Shown piece after piece: positions 9,518 through 18,077 of a DNA stretch of 55,766 nt (positions are counted from its first letter, which is position 1; the number at the start of each line of letters is the position of its first letter). The stretch covers positions 1 to 55,766 of the forward strand of contig CAMHLZ010000022.1 in assembly GCA_946186125.1 (NCBI GenBank), read 5' to 3'. Source of the DNA: an uncultured Lachnospira sp. GTDB taxonomy: Bacteria; Bacillota; Clostridia; Lachnospirales; Lachnospiraceae. The notes under the pieces are model-generated. The model was not told the DNA's origin and made no database searches. It saw only the letters and a program-made list of their open reading frames with translations. The position numbers were made by a program, and so were the translations under genes.

Positions 9518-10387
9518 CTATTCATTTGCCGGGTTAACATGAACCATTACATGTTTTACATTCGAATATTGCTGCTCTATGTTATCATGTACTCTCTCGG
9601 CTATTTCATGTGCTTCAACAAGTAACATATCTTTTCTGACTGCTATTTCAAGATCAATATATATCCTGTTTCCAAACTGTCTTGTACGTAACAAATCAAT
9701 ATGTACAACACCCTGCTGCTTTAATATAAAACATTTAAGCTCTTCCTCGAATTCACTTCCGCATGAAGTATCCAGCATTTTACTTAATGAATCTTTTAAA
9801 ATATCTAATGCAACATTAAAAATAAATAAACAGATAATCAGACTTGCTACCTGATCCATAACCGGATATCCAATTTTTGCAAGACCTATCCCTACAAAGG
9901 ATCCTATTGACGATAACGCATCTGAACGATGATGCCATGCATCAGCTTTAAATGCCGTTGAATCCATTTTTTTTGCATAATACATTGTATACCAGAACAT
10001 CGCTTCTTTTATAACTATCGAAATAATTGCGGCTATAAGCGGCAAAACAGTCGGTATCCTGATTTCTTCATGAATGACAAGTTTATGAATTCCCGAATAA
10101 CCTATTCCGATTCCCGTTCCCATTAGTATCATACCCAGAATCAACGAGGCCACACATTCAAGTCTTTCATGTCCATATGGATGTTCTTTATCCTCCGGAC
10201 GTTTTGATAATATCACCCCTATATATGCTATAAAAGTGGCAAAGACATCCGACAATGAATGCACGGCATCTGATATCATTGCACCTGAATTTCCTATTAT
10301 TCCTGAAAACAACTTAAATCCCGCAAGGATGACATTCCCCAATATTCCAACAGCAGACAGTTTCTTTATTATTTTCTGCTCTTCCAT
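9518..10387 (-). CDS. CDF-family metal cation exporter (Zn-type site)
   Basis: 289 aa with six predicted membrane helices and a C-terminal cytoplasmic ferredoxin-like domain. Metal-site motifs AVHSLSD in helix 2 and DAWHHRSDAL in helix 5 give the HxxxD/HxxxD pattern usual for zinc CDF proteins; HPYGHERLE lies in the loop between helices 2 and 3. It exports divalent metal by proton exchange. It lies between cbiL and the carbamoyltransferase homologue on the same strand. Confidence 0.9.
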   Translation of the reverse strand: MEEQKIIKKLSAVGILGNVILAGFKLFSGIIGNSGAMISDAVHSLSDVFATFIAYIGVILSKRPEDKEHPYGHERLECVASLILGMILMGTGIGIGYSGIHKLVIHEEIRIPTVLPLIAAIISIVIKEAMFWYTMYYAKKMDSTAFKADAWHHRSDALSSIGSFVGIGLAKIGYPVMDQVASLIICLFIFNVALDILKDSLSKMLDTSCGSEFEEELKCFILKQQGVVHIDLLRTRQFGNRIYIDLEIAVRKDMLLVEAHEIAERVHDNIEQQYSNVKHVMVHVNPANE

Positions 10388-10408
10388 ATATATTTACCTC
10401 CATACGAT

Positions 10409-11242
10409 TTACAATAGAGACATACAATTGATCATAATTGCCTGTTGAACAATTAGTAATGACTTTTTAAATCCGTATCCTACAAAATATTTTGAATCAA
10501 TCACATCCTCTGAAACTTCTTCTCCACGGTAGAAAGGAGGACAGGGATTAAGTATCGCTCCCTCATTCGCCTTATCCATTGCTTCTATTCCAACTTGACA
10601 TTTTTTAAACGCTTCAAGAGCCGAAGAAGGTAAAGAATCTGTACATATGACATCTTTACCGACAATTGCATCATTTATATCATCATAACATTTCAAATCT
10701 TCTATTTCATAACCTTTACCACAACACTGTTCTAGTTCAAAACCAAATACTTCTGAAGCTTCCTTCCATGTCATACCAATATTTCCTTTTACTCCGCAGA
10801 ACAAAAATTTGTCTTTAGTAAAATCTTCTCTTATTTTTGACAAAGCATAAATGTCTGTCAATATCTCACATGGATGATTTACATCTGTCATGGCATTCAC
10901 AACCGGCACTTTTGAATATCCCGCTATTTTTTCGATAACTCCAATGTCTTTATGTCTGATAATAATCAAATCTGCCCAATTATTCAGATACCCGATCACA
11001 TCTCTCAAATCTTCTTTTTTATCAAGTGTCTCCGAAGGAAATAAAATACTTTGTCCGCCAAACAGATAAATACCTTTTTCAAACGTCACCCTGGTTCTTA
11101 TACTATTATTTGGAAAAAACATAACTATCGTCTTCCCCTTTAAAATATCTTTATGTTTACCTTCTTCTATCTCATCTGCAACAGAATATATGTTATTTAT
11201 CTCATTTACCGAATAATCAGTAAGCCTTATAAGATTTTTCAA
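10409..11242 (-). CDS. Ornithine carbamoyltransferase homologue with altered substrate motifs
   Basis: 277 aa, shorter than typical OTC (about 310-330). The carbamoyl-phosphate motif is intact (S47-IRTR-51) and HPCE (123-126) replaces HPCQ/HPTQ. The ornithine-binding DxxxSMG loop is missing; the aligned stretch reads TDSLPSS (201-207). The HCLP motif is replaced by PCPP (233-236) before YRGEEVSEDV. It therefore probably carbamoylates something other than ornithine or is a divergent branch of the family. It lies between two metal exporters; no arginine-pathway gene is near. Confidence 0.75.
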   Translation of the reverse strand: MKNLIRLTDYSVNEINNIYSVADEIEEGKHKDILKGKTIVMFFPNNSIRTRVTFEKGIYLFGGQSILFPSETLDKKEDLRDVIGYLNNWADLIIIRHKDIGVIEKIAGYSKVPVVNAMTDVNHPCEILTDIYALSKIREDFTKDKFLFCGVKGNIGMTWKEASEVFGFELEQCCGKGYEIEDLKCYDDINDAIVGKDVICTDSLPSSALEAFKKCQVGIEAMDKANEGAILNPCPPFYRGEEVSEDVIDSKYFVGYGFKKSLLIVQQAIMINCMSLL

Positions 11243-11262
11243 TATTATTTCACCTCACATTT

Positions 11263-12378
11263 TTAACTGAAATCCGCATCCATAGAAATATAAATATCAT
11301 ATTCCGGATAATCTTTCTCTACAATATCATATGCATTTTCATGCACTTTGTTTCTGTCAGGAGCATCAAAACTTACCACTATATCAAAACGCATTTTCTT
11401 TTCTTCCTCATCAATGTAAAATCCATGCATTGAAAGAACATACCTGTCTTTTGTGACAAGCTTATTAACATTATCTCTTATCTCTACTGCTTTTGCATCG
11501 TTTGTGTTATATGAATATACACCTACTGCTGTGAGAAGTACTTTGTGTTTATTATAAACCTCCATGGTTATTTTTCTTGTAAGTCTGTCAAGCTCATCGG
11601 CATGCAGTTTTTCCGGAACTTCTATATGCACCGAACCGTTATATAAATCCGGTCCATAATTATGTAACACAAGGTCGTATGCACCGCTAACCATCGGAAA
11701 TGATTTAACCGTTGCCTTTATATCTTTAACAAGCGAAACCTCTGCTCTTTCTCCTAAAATTTTTGACACAGTTTCCTTCAACATTTCAAAACCTGATTTT
11801 ATAATCACAAGTGCTATTATCGCTCCTAACCACGCCTCAGTAGAAAAACCGAAAATGATATATATGCCTGCCGATATCAACGTAGTCATGGAAATAACTG
11901 AGTCGAGCAGTGCATCCCGGCCTGAATTAACCAATGAATCTGACTTAACTTTCTTGCCGGTACTTTTTACATACAAACCAAGCAATATCTTAACCACAAT
12001 TGCAACAGCTATGATAATAAGCATCGCTTTCCCATACTCGGGTCTGACAGGATTAATTATCTTTTTTACCGATTCTGTAAACGCAGTTGCACCTGCATAT
12101 AAAACAAGCATCGATATTAACATTTCACTCAAATACTCTATTCTTCCGTATCCAAATGGATGCTCTCTGTCTGCCTGTTTACCTGCCAGTTTTGTTCCTA
12201 CAATAGTTATTACTGAACTTGCTGCATCCGATAAGTTATTTACCGCATCCATAACAATGGCAATTGAATTGGAAGCAATACCTATTACCGCCTTAAAAGC
12301 TGCTAAAGTTACATTTGCAACAATCCCAATAATTCCTGTTCTGATTATTATCCTATTACGACTATCTTTTCTTTCCAC
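11263..12378 (-). CDS. CDF-family metal exporter (Mn-type site) with extended C-terminus
   Basis: 371 aa. Six membrane helices, then a long cytoplasmic domain (about 200-371). Helix 2 reads DAVNNLSDAAS and helix 5 NSGRDALLDS, giving NxxxD and DxxxD instead of the HxxxD seen in the neighbouring CDF protein; this pattern is associated with manganese-type CDF proteins. HPFGYGRIEY is the conserved loop. The C-terminal half carries two ferredoxin-like stretches. The gene ends 20 bp before the carbamoyltransferase homologue starts, consistent with one operon. Confidence 0.87.
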   Translation of the reverse strand: MERKDSRNRIIIRTGIIGIVANVTLAAFKAVIGIASNSIAIVMDAVNNLSDAASSVITIVGTKLAGKQADREHPFGYGRIEYLSEMLISMLVLYAGATAFTESVKKIINPVRPEYGKAMLIIIAVAIVVKILLGLYVKSTGKKVKSDSLVNSGRDALLDSVISMTTLISAGIYIIFGFSTEAWLGAIIALVIIKSGFEMLKETVSKILGERAEVSLVKDIKATVKSFPMVSGAYDLVLHNYGPDLYNGSVHIEVPEKLHADELDRLTRKITMEVYNKHKVLLTAVGVYSYNTNDAKAVEIRDNVNKLVTKDRYVLSMHGFYIDEEEKKMRFDIVVSFDAPDRNKVHENAYDIVEKDYPEYDIYISMDADFS

Positions 12379-12449
12379 AACTAAAACTCCATCTTTTTTT
12401 TCATACTATATTACCATATTTTCTGTTTTTACACAACAAATCATGACAT

Positions 12450-13400
12450 TTACTTAATCGTCACTTCAATATTTCCCGATGTTTTATTTCCGGATATTTC
12501 AATCTCATAGTGACCACTTTTTTGTATCTCAACAGAATGATAACCTGTATTGTAAAAATCCCCGAAAAATATTGGTTTCTTTCCATTTTTCCTAACGCTC
12601 ATATGAATTTTTCCACGCTCAAACTCACTAATATGAAATACTATCGTATCACCCTTTTTTAAATCATACTCTTTTTCCACAGATGTGTTCAGTCTTTCAG
12701 CATCCACAACATATCCATTTTCATTTTCTGTCACCCGATATATTGAGTAGTATGACGACCAAAAGAAACCCGCTATTCCAACAATCAGCACAGCAATAAA
12801 TGCAAATATTCCAACATATTTTAATCGAATTTCCAAACTATCTCCTGATACCTGCTTCTCAAACTTATAGAAATGAACAGCAGTTGTCATAAATATCACA
12901 ATGTAAAGAAGAGCCAGTCCAAGAAAAGTGTACGCAAAAATATGCTGAACTTTGCCACCACCACTATAACCTAATGTATTCGTAAATAGCTGCGGAATAA
13001 TCACTAATAAAAAAATAGTAATAAGTGGGATAATCTTTCCTCGAAATACACGCTTCATCATATCAAGTCTTGATTCATCATCACAGAATATTTCATCTTT
13101 TTCCTTTCCTGCAACTCCTGCTTTTCTAAAATAACTGTATCCGACAAAATCGCAGACATACTCCCACCCGCAATCTGAAAACATCTGGATATATTCATCC
13201 TTGTTACTTATTCCTTCCTGATTATAATCAAGTCTGTAAGTTACCTGCCCGGGCTCAGTTTTTTCGAAATGATAAAACCCCGGTAATGTTGCACGGGAAA
13301 ATTTCCATCCTTTTTCACTCATATTGCTAAGAAATTCCTCTTCCTGCCGGTACTGAGGAATAGAAAAAAATTTAAAGACTGTTTTAGTGTTTTTCATCAT
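12450..13400 (-). CDS. DUF2812 membrane protein
   Basis: 316 aa. The N-terminal half matches DUF2812 (KFFSIPQYRQEEEFLSNMSEKGW, then GFYHFEKTEPGQVTYRLDY, MFSDCGWEYVC). Three membrane helices follow near 130-150, 160-180 and 200-220, then a C-terminal extracytoplasmic domain (about 225-316). It overlaps the padR-like gene by 4 bp. PadR/DUF2812 pairs are common in Firmicutes; the membrane protein is the usual regulated target, its function unknown. Confidence 0.82.
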   Translation of the reverse strand: MMKNTKTVFKFFSIPQYRQEEEFLSNMSEKGWKFSRATLPGFYHFEKTEPGQVTYRLDYNQEGISNKDEYIQMFSDCGWEYVCDFVGYSYFRKAGVAGKEKDEIFCDDESRLDMMKRVFRGKIIPLITIFLLVIIPQLFTNTLGYSGGGKVQHIFAYTFLGLALLYIVIFMTTAVHFYKFEKQVSGDSLEIRLKYVGIFAFIAVLIVGIAGFFWSSYYSIYRVTENENGYVVDAERLNTSVEKEYDLKKGDTIVFHISEFERGKIHMSVRKNGKKPIFFGDFYNTGYHSVEIQKSGHYEIEISGNKTSGNIEVTIK

Positions 13401-13711
13401 CTTACCTCCTGCATATTCTTATATAATCGTTCTATTCTCTTCATCTCCACATTCAATACTTCACTTCCAAGCTCAGTAATCAGATAGATTTTTCTTTTCT
13501 CCTGTTCACAAACGAATTTTATCAATCCGTCTTTTTCCATCTTTGACAGGCTTCCATACATAGTTCCCGGTGCCAGAACAATCTCTCCATCTGTCATCTC
13601 TTTAACTTTCCGGACTATTCCATAACCATGGTTTGGCTCTCTGAGTGACAGTAAAATGTAGAAACCCGTTTCTGTCATAGGAACATATACTTTTTTTATA
13701 TGTGCATCCAT
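13397..13711 (-). CDS. PadR-family transcriptional repressor
   Basis: 104 aa. The typical PadR winged helix: ETGFYILLSLREPNHGYGI, then APGTMYGSLSKMEKDGLIKF as the recognition helix and wing, then KRKIYLITELGSEVL. The C-terminal dimerisation helix is short. SD AAAGGAG lies before the ATG. Expected to repress its own operon at the inverted repeat overlapping the promoter. Confidence 0.92.
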   Translation of the reverse strand: MDAHIKKVYVPMTETGFYILLSLREPNHGYGIVRKVKEMTDGEIVLAPGTMYGSLSKMEKDGLIKFVCEQEKRKIYLITELGSEVLNVEMKRIERLYKNMQEVR

Positions 13712-13738
13712 AATTTACTCCTTTACATTTCACTACGA

Positions 13739-13791
13739 TATATCGCACTACGTTATACAGATATATTATCGCAGTGCGATATATAAGTCAA
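13739..13791 (-). promoter_or_regulatory. PadR promoter with overlapping operator
   Basis: Minus-strand promoter TTGACT (13786-13791), 17-nt spacer, TAATAT (13763-13768). An inverted repeat with arms TATATCGCACTACG (13739-13752) and CGCAGTGCGATATA (13770-13783), 13 of 14 positions symmetric, covers the spacer and the start region. This is the expected layout for repression by the adjacent PadR protein. Confidence 0.8.
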
Positions 13792-13799
13792 GTATTATT

Positions 13800-14774
13800 T
13801 TATATCTCCATCTCGATACATCTCCATTTTTCGCCCATTACTTCATAATAAATATCTTCATCTGACGGCAAATCTTTAAAACCACACGCCTGATAACACT
13901 TGTGTGCCGCCGTATTATTATCAAATACTCCAAGTGTAATTTTTTTCGCACCAAGAATATTAAAAGCATACAATTTGGCCAATTGAAGCATTCGCTGTCC
14001 GTAACCTTTTCCTCTATATTCCGGATTTACAATAACAAATCCAAAACGTATGGTATTTTTATCCTGATTTGTGTACCTTAAAATCATGTGTCCTGCCGGT
14101 TCATCTCCATCTGTCAGGGTAAGGGGATAAAAATTATCTCTTTCAACACAGTCTCCATTTTCCTGCTGATACTTTTTCAACATCACTTCCGGCATCAATG
14201 GAAAGCTTTCCCACCTGTCAGAGCTCCACTGACGAAATGTGTATTCGTCTTTGCACCAGGTAACGATATATGCTGCATCCGTTGCTTTAAAAGGACGCAA
14301 ACGCAGGTTTTCCATTCCTGCCATTTTCCACATTACTTCATAAATCTGTATAACATCATTACCACAATCCCAGGTTTCGTGGCACTTTGTCTTATATCCC
14401 ATTTTTTCATATAATCCGCATGCCGGCAGGGAGGCATCTATTTCTACCGTTGCATATCTTTTTCCAACTTCCTTTTCCAGTTCTTTCATAATCTGAGTTC
14501 CATATCCTTTTCTTTGGAACTGTGGATGTACATATACCCGGTTTATGTGATTATCATTTACCGTTCCCGTGGCAATCAATACTCCCTGCTCATTTTCCAA
14601 TACGTATAGATTTTCCTGTTCAATATCTCTTTGAATATTTTCCTTGCTATGTAAAATGAGAAACATATCGATTATTTCCTGCAAATAATATTTTGGATAG
14701 GTTTCTTCTATGGATGTTTTTACAAGTTCAAATATTTCCTTTAAGTCTTTTTGTGTTCCTTTTCTATAGTTCAT
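13800..14774 (-). CDS. Tandem GNAT acetyltransferase (two GNAT domains)
   Basis: 324 aa from ATG 14774, chosen because GAAAGGAG lies 7-8 nt before it; the frame is open further upstream. Domain 1 (about 1-145) has the acetyl-CoA loop VYVHPQFQRKGYGTQIM; domain 2 (about 155-324) has a RimJ/RimL-like start (LRLRPFKATDAAYIVTW) and the loop VNPEYRGKGYGQRML. Each contains the R/Q-x-x-G-x-G/A motif, so both may be active. The leader region carries an attenuator with a 38-codon ORF, a layout often seen with antibiotic-response genes. The substrate is unknown. Confidence 0.85.
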   Translation of the reverse strand: MNYRKGTQKDLKEIFELVKTSIEETYPKYYLQEIIDMFLILHSKENIQRDIEQENLYVLENEQGVLIATGTVNDNHINRVYVHPQFQRKGYGTQIMKELEKEVGKRYATVEIDASLPACGLYEKMGYKTKCHETWDCGNDVIQIYEVMWKMAGMENLRLRPFKATDAAYIVTWCKDEYTFRQWSSDRWESFPLMPEVMLKKYQQENGDCVERDNFYPLTLTDGDEPAGHMILRYTNQDKNTIRFGFVIVNPEYRGKGYGQRMLQLAKLYAFNILGAKKITLGVFDNNTAAHKCYQACGFKDLPSDEDIYYEVMGEKWRCIEMEI

Positions 14775-14813
14775 ATTATTTTCTCCTTTCAATTTTGCAT
14801 TTTCACTTAAATA

Positions 14814-14858
14814 TAAAAAGCCACCAGACATGATATTCTAACATGTTTGATGGCTTTT
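14814..14858 (-). terminator. Attenuator terminator before the double GNAT gene
   Basis: Arms 14842-14858 and 14815-14831 pair over about 17 bp with one mismatch and one G-U, followed on the minus strand by TTTTTATATTT. It lies between the leader ORF and the GNAT gene, so it would stop transcription before the gene. Its 5' arm (GCCATCAAACA) is also perfectly complementary over 11 nt to leader ORF sequence at 14931-14942, which gives an antiterminator. Confidence 0.8.
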
Positions 14859-14898
14859 CATAGCTTTTATGTTTACTGATGCAACTAATCTCTGTGAA

Positions 14899-15015
14899 TC
14901 AACAAATAAGATAACGCCCTACAAAATTCATGCCATCAAACAATAAGCCCTGCACTAAGACGACGGGACTGACATTGTTCACATTATGGACTGAATGATA
15001 GAATCTGTTCTGCAT
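14899..15015 (-). CDS. 38-codon leader peptide of the GNAT gene
   Basis: A short open frame starting ATG at 15015 about 40 nt after the predicted transcription start, beginning MQNRFYHSVHNVNNVS and ending FVGRYLIC. AAGAAAGAG precedes the start at a loose distance. Codons 24-29 lie over the segment that can pair with the terminator's 5' arm, so the ribosome's position would choose between terminator and antiterminator. No database match is claimed. Confidence 0.6.
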   Translation of the reverse strand: MQNRFYHSVHNVNNVSPVVLVQGLLFDGMNFVGRYLIC

Positions 15016-15062
15016 AGTATTATCTCTTTCTTATAATTTTATTATATCGATATAATGTTCTG

Positions 15063-15091
15063 ATATTACTACTTAATCTTTTATTTGTCAA
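15063..15091 (-). promoter_or_regulatory. Promoter of the GNAT leader transcript
   Basis: TTGACA (15086-15091), 17-nt spacer, TAATAT (15063-15068) on the minus strand. Transcription would start near 15055, giving about 280 nt of leader before the GNAT start. Confidence 0.75.
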
Positions 15092-15095
15092 TATA

Positions 15096-15109
15096 CTAGT
15101 ATAGTCGTT
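15096..15109 (+). repeat. Lone terminal repeat of the 165-bp MITE
   Basis: CTAGTATAGTCGTT, identical to the outer 14 bp of the element at 17130-17294, without the rest of the element. It lies just upstream of the GNAT leader promoter. The AT-rich DNA from 15110 to 15200 shows nothing else. Confidence 0.7.
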
Positions 15110-15200
15110 AATATAGTTTTTGATATTATATCTTAAAAGCCACTTGTGTTACAACTATATTATATCACTTCACATTATATAGCTTTCTTTCTTATATTTG

Positions 15201-16421
15201 CTATACCTGCGAAAAAACAGCAGTAACTATCATATTTCCATCTTTTATCCGTGCAAAAATATCACCACTCATTTTTCTCATGAGGGTTCGGCATATATAT
15301 AGTCCAAGACCGCTGCCACTCTGACTGCCTGTATTTGAACCCCGCCAGAAGCTGTCAAAAATATGTGGCAATTCACTGTCCGATAATGTACATCCACTGT
15401 TTGAGATATGGATAAGCTGACAATCTTCCTCCTTTGAAAAACTTATATCTATCCTTTTTCCGTTACCATATTTGACAGCGTTTTCCATGATATTCTGAAT
15501 AACCTCAACGGCACGCTCATTGTCACCGCATAAAATACAATCATTATAATCATCAATAATAAATTCTGTTTTAAGCAGAGAGAGTTTTTCGGTATAAAAG
15601 CTCTTTACAGTACCAATAAGCTCAGAAAGATAAAACTCTCCATTGTTTACGTCAAGACTGAGAAATTCCTCGCTTTCTGTTTTTGCAATGTCATCTACAT
15701 ATCTTCGTATTTCCTCACATTTGGCATGAATATTTACAGAGATTTCTTTCTTCTTTTCTTCATCCTTATACAAGCCTCTTTCAAGTGCTTTGGCATATAA
15801 TTCGATTACTCCGAGAGGGGTTTTTATATCATGTGAAAGTGAAAGCACCATTGTGTTGTTCTGCTTTTTTAGTTCAAGTTCCTCTGCTTTTTGCTTTTCA
15901 AGCCTTTCCCTCAGAAGGTCAAGCCCCCACAGGAATTTTCCAAAATAGCCGTTTTTCTGTTCTTTAAGCGGTTTTATCAAATTGCCCTTTGCCAGATCTG
16001 TCGGGTATTCGCTCATTCTTTCAAAAGGAAGTATTATCCTGAAATAAATATATATCATAAGACATATAACAAACAAGCCGATTACACCAAAGCACAGAAA
16101 AAAAACAAACAGGATATTTTTTCCCTCGCTGTGATATGTATAGTCAAAGCGATAAATATTCCCGTTAATTTTTTTTATCATATAATCACTGTTTCCTGTT
16201 TCAATATTCTCCGAGATTTTCACAACATCCGTGATATATCTGTAATCATCTAGAGAATAACTTTCGTTCTTTTCTATTTTATCTGAAATTCTTTTAGCTT
16301 CAACACGATAAGGGCAACCGCCGTCGCCCTCATCATTAGTATTAAGAATTATCGTCGAACCTGCAAAAAGAACCGCAAGTGCTGCAATTACAGCAATCAA
16401 AAGTCTGATATAACCTTTCAT
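15201..16421 (-). CDS. Sensor histidine kinase
   Basis: 406 aa. Membrane helices about 5-25 and 102-128 flank a roughly 75-residue extracellular sensor; a HAMP-like stretch (LPFERMSEYPTDLAKGNL) follows. Phospho-acceptor His197 in SLSHDIKTPLGV, N box ENAVKYGNG, G2 SGSGLGLYICR. Four bp separate it from the regulator gene. With the ABC genes downstream it forms a VncRS/VexP-like two-component plus transporter set, now split by a MITE. Confidence 0.92.
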   Translation of the reverse strand: MKGYIRLLIAVIAALAVLFAGSTIILNTNDEGDGGCPYRVEAKRISDKIEKNESYSLDDYRYITDVVKISENIETGNSDYMIKKINGNIYRFDYTYHSEGKNILFVFFLCFGVIGLFVICLMIYIYFRIILPFERMSEYPTDLAKGNLIKPLKEQKNGYFGKFLWGLDLLRERLEKQKAEELELKKQNNTMVLSLSHDIKTPLGVIELYAKALERGLYKDEEKKKEISVNIHAKCEEIRRYVDDIAKTESEEFLSLDVNNGEFYLSELIGTVKSFYTEKLSLLKTEFIIDDYNDCILCGDNERAVEVIQNIMENAVKYGNGKRIDISFSKEEDCQLIHISNSGCTLSDSELPHIFDSFWRGSNTGSQSGSGLGLYICRTLMRKMSGDIFARIKDGNMIVTAVFSQV

Positions 16422-16424
16422 AAT

Positions 16425-17090
16425 CTACACCTCGTAACGATAGCCCACACCCCAGACAGTCAATATATGAACAGGATTTTTAGAATCATCTTCGATTTTC
16501 TGACGCAGCCATTTGATGTGTACCGTCAGAGTCTGAGGTTCAGAAAAGCTGTCAAAGCCCCATATTTTATTGAATATCATTTCCTTATTAAGCGTTTTGC
16601 CGCTGTTTTCCATAAGCAGGCACAAAAGATCAAATTCCTTTTGATTCAGTTCAATAAGCTTTTCACCTTTGTATGCCGTTCTTTTGCTTTTGTCCAGCTT
16701 CAAAAATCCGTCAGAGATAATTTCGGAATTGTATCTTCTTGCAAAGATGCCTTTTATCTTTGCAAGAAGGATATCTATATCATATGGTTTTTCTATATAG
16801 TCATCTGCACCAAGTATAAGTCCATTGAGTTTATCATCCTTTTCGGTTTTCGCACTGACAATTATAATCGGAGTGTTGGCACTTTCACGTACTTTCCGAC
16901 ATACACAAAATCCGTCCATTCCTGGAAGCATGACATCAAGGATTACCAGCCTTGCACCTTCTTTGTCAAAAAAACTCAAAGCATCCTCGCCTTTTGTAAA
17001 ATGAGCCGTACTGTATCCTTCTGCATTGATAAAATCACACAGCAGATCTGCCATTTCTTTATTATCCTCTACTATAATAATATCTGTCAT
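16425..17090 (-). CDS. OmpR-family response regulator
   Basis: About 221 aa. Receiver with acidic residues at its N-terminus (VEDN), phospho-acceptor in VILDVMLPGMDGF and EKPYD Lys; winged helix C-terminus with LTVHIKWLRQKIE and VWGVGYRYEV. Start at 17090 (second Met) is placed better behind GGGAGAA than the one at 17096. Its promoter region lies within 34 bp of the MITE, so the insertion may alter its expression. Confidence 0.93.
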   Translation of the reverse strand: MTDIIIVEDNKEMADLLCDFINAEGYSTAHFTKGEDALSFFDKEGARLVILDVMLPGMDGFCVCRKVRESANTPIIIVSAKTEKDDKLNGLILGADDYIEKPYDIDILLAKIKGIFARRYNSEIISDGFLKLDKSKRTAYKGEKLIELNQKEFDLLCLLMENSGKTLNKEMIFNKIWGFDSFSEPQTLTVHIKWLRQKIEDDSKNPVHILTVWGVGYRYEV

Positions 17091-17129
17091 ATTCATTCTC
17101 CCTTGTATAATTAAACCATGCCCGAAAAA

Positions 17130-17294
17130 CTAGTATAGTCGTTTTAAATTAACCCTACCTTATATTTAGGATATGATTTCACTCTGCAAGGCAGAGGAAT
17201 GAGGCGTAGCGGTGGCTACGTCGATTGACGTGGGCGTCGCAGATGGAATCATAGGCAAATATAAAGTGGGTGTATTTAAAAACGACTATACTAG
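17130..17294. mobile_element. MITE-like element, copy 1
   Basis: 165 bp, bounded by CTAGTATAGTCGTT and its inverted complement AACGACTATACTAG. A second copy at 23527-23691 is the same length and differs at about six positions. Internally it holds stems such as CTCTGC/GCAGAG, CGTAGC/GCTACG and GACG/CGTC, and its outer halves are broadly self-complementary. It carries no gene of its own. No clear target duplication was seen. It lies between the ABC ATPase 3' end and the regulator 5' end. Confidence 0.85.
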
Positions 17295-17311
17295 CAACAA
17301 CATCCCTCCGG

Positions 17312-18067
17312 TTACCAGCCCATTTCAAGCAGCCAATTGTTAAGACTGCGCTCACGCTTACGCATATCATTTTCAGTATTATTATACTCTCCCTTGATAT
17401 TACCGTCAACAATATACAAAACCCTTGTACAGCGGGCAGCAACCTTTGCATCATGAGTAACAAGCATAATAGTTGTTCCTTCTCCATTTATCCTGCAAAG
17501 TTCATCCATAACTTCATCAGAACTTGAACGGTTGAGCGCACCTGTCGGCTCATCCGCAAATATCACTTTGGGCTTGTTTATTATACTACGACAGATGCAG
17601 GCTCTTTGTAACTGCCCTCCCGATACCTCATTGATATCATTGTCAGCTATTTCGATAATGTCCAGCTTGTGCATAAGCTCACGACAGTATTCAAACTTTT
17701 CTTTTGATGTCATAGGATTCTTCTTTGACTGACGTGCAGGCAGAAGGATATTGTCCATAACCGAAAGATTTTTGAGCATATACATCTGCTGAAAAATAAA
17801 TCCCATTTCATCGAGACGAACCTCAGCAAGAGCATTCGGTTTTAGCTTGGAAATATCTCTTCCGTCAAATCTGACCTCACCGGCAGTCATACTGTCCATT
17901 CCGGAAACATTATAGAGAAGTGTCGATTTTCCTGAGCCGGAAGGTCCCATAATGGCAACCATCTCGCCCTCATTTACGGAAAAGCTTACATTGCGCAAAA
18001 CATTATTCTGCCTTTTGTTCAATACATATGTCTTGCAAAGATCGTTTACTTCTAGTATTTTTTTCAT
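17312..18067 (-). CDS. ABC transporter ATPase (MacB/LolD class)
   Basis: 251 aa. Walker A GPSGSGKST, Q-loop FIFQQMYMLKN, signature EVSGGQLQR, Walker B VIFADEPTGALN and H-loop VTHDAK are intact. Pairs with the permease that starts upstream; 10 bp separate the genes. The transport substrate is unknown; the linked two-component pair suggests an envelope-stress or peptide role. Confidence 0.92.
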   Translation of the reverse strand: MKKILEVNDLCKTYVLNKRQNNVLRNVSFSVNEGEMVAIMGPSGSGKSTLLYNVSGMDSMTAGEVRFDGRDISKLKPNALAEVRLDEMGFIFQQMYMLKNLSVMDNILLPARQSKKNPMTSKEKFEYCRELMHKLDIIEIADNDINEVSGGQLQRACICRSIINKPKVIFADEPTGALNRSSSDEVMDELCRINGEGTTIMLVTHDAKVAARCTRVLYIVDGNIKGEYNNTENDMRKRERSLNNWLLEMGW

Positions 18068-18077
18068 ATCAATTACC

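Noticed and set aside
14814-15091. T-box or metabolite riboswitch before the GNAT gene
   Set aside because: No T-box core or known riboswitch signature; leader ORF plus alternative pairing explains the region better.
15096-17294. Composite transposon carrying the two-component genes between MITE ends
   Set aside because: The kinase/regulator genes belong with the ABC genes downstream; the outer end at 15096 is only a lone 14-bp copy.
17179-17487. Minus-strand 102-codon frame through MITE copy 1
   Set aside because: Composed of MITE sequence and the ABC ATPase gene's 3' end read in another frame.
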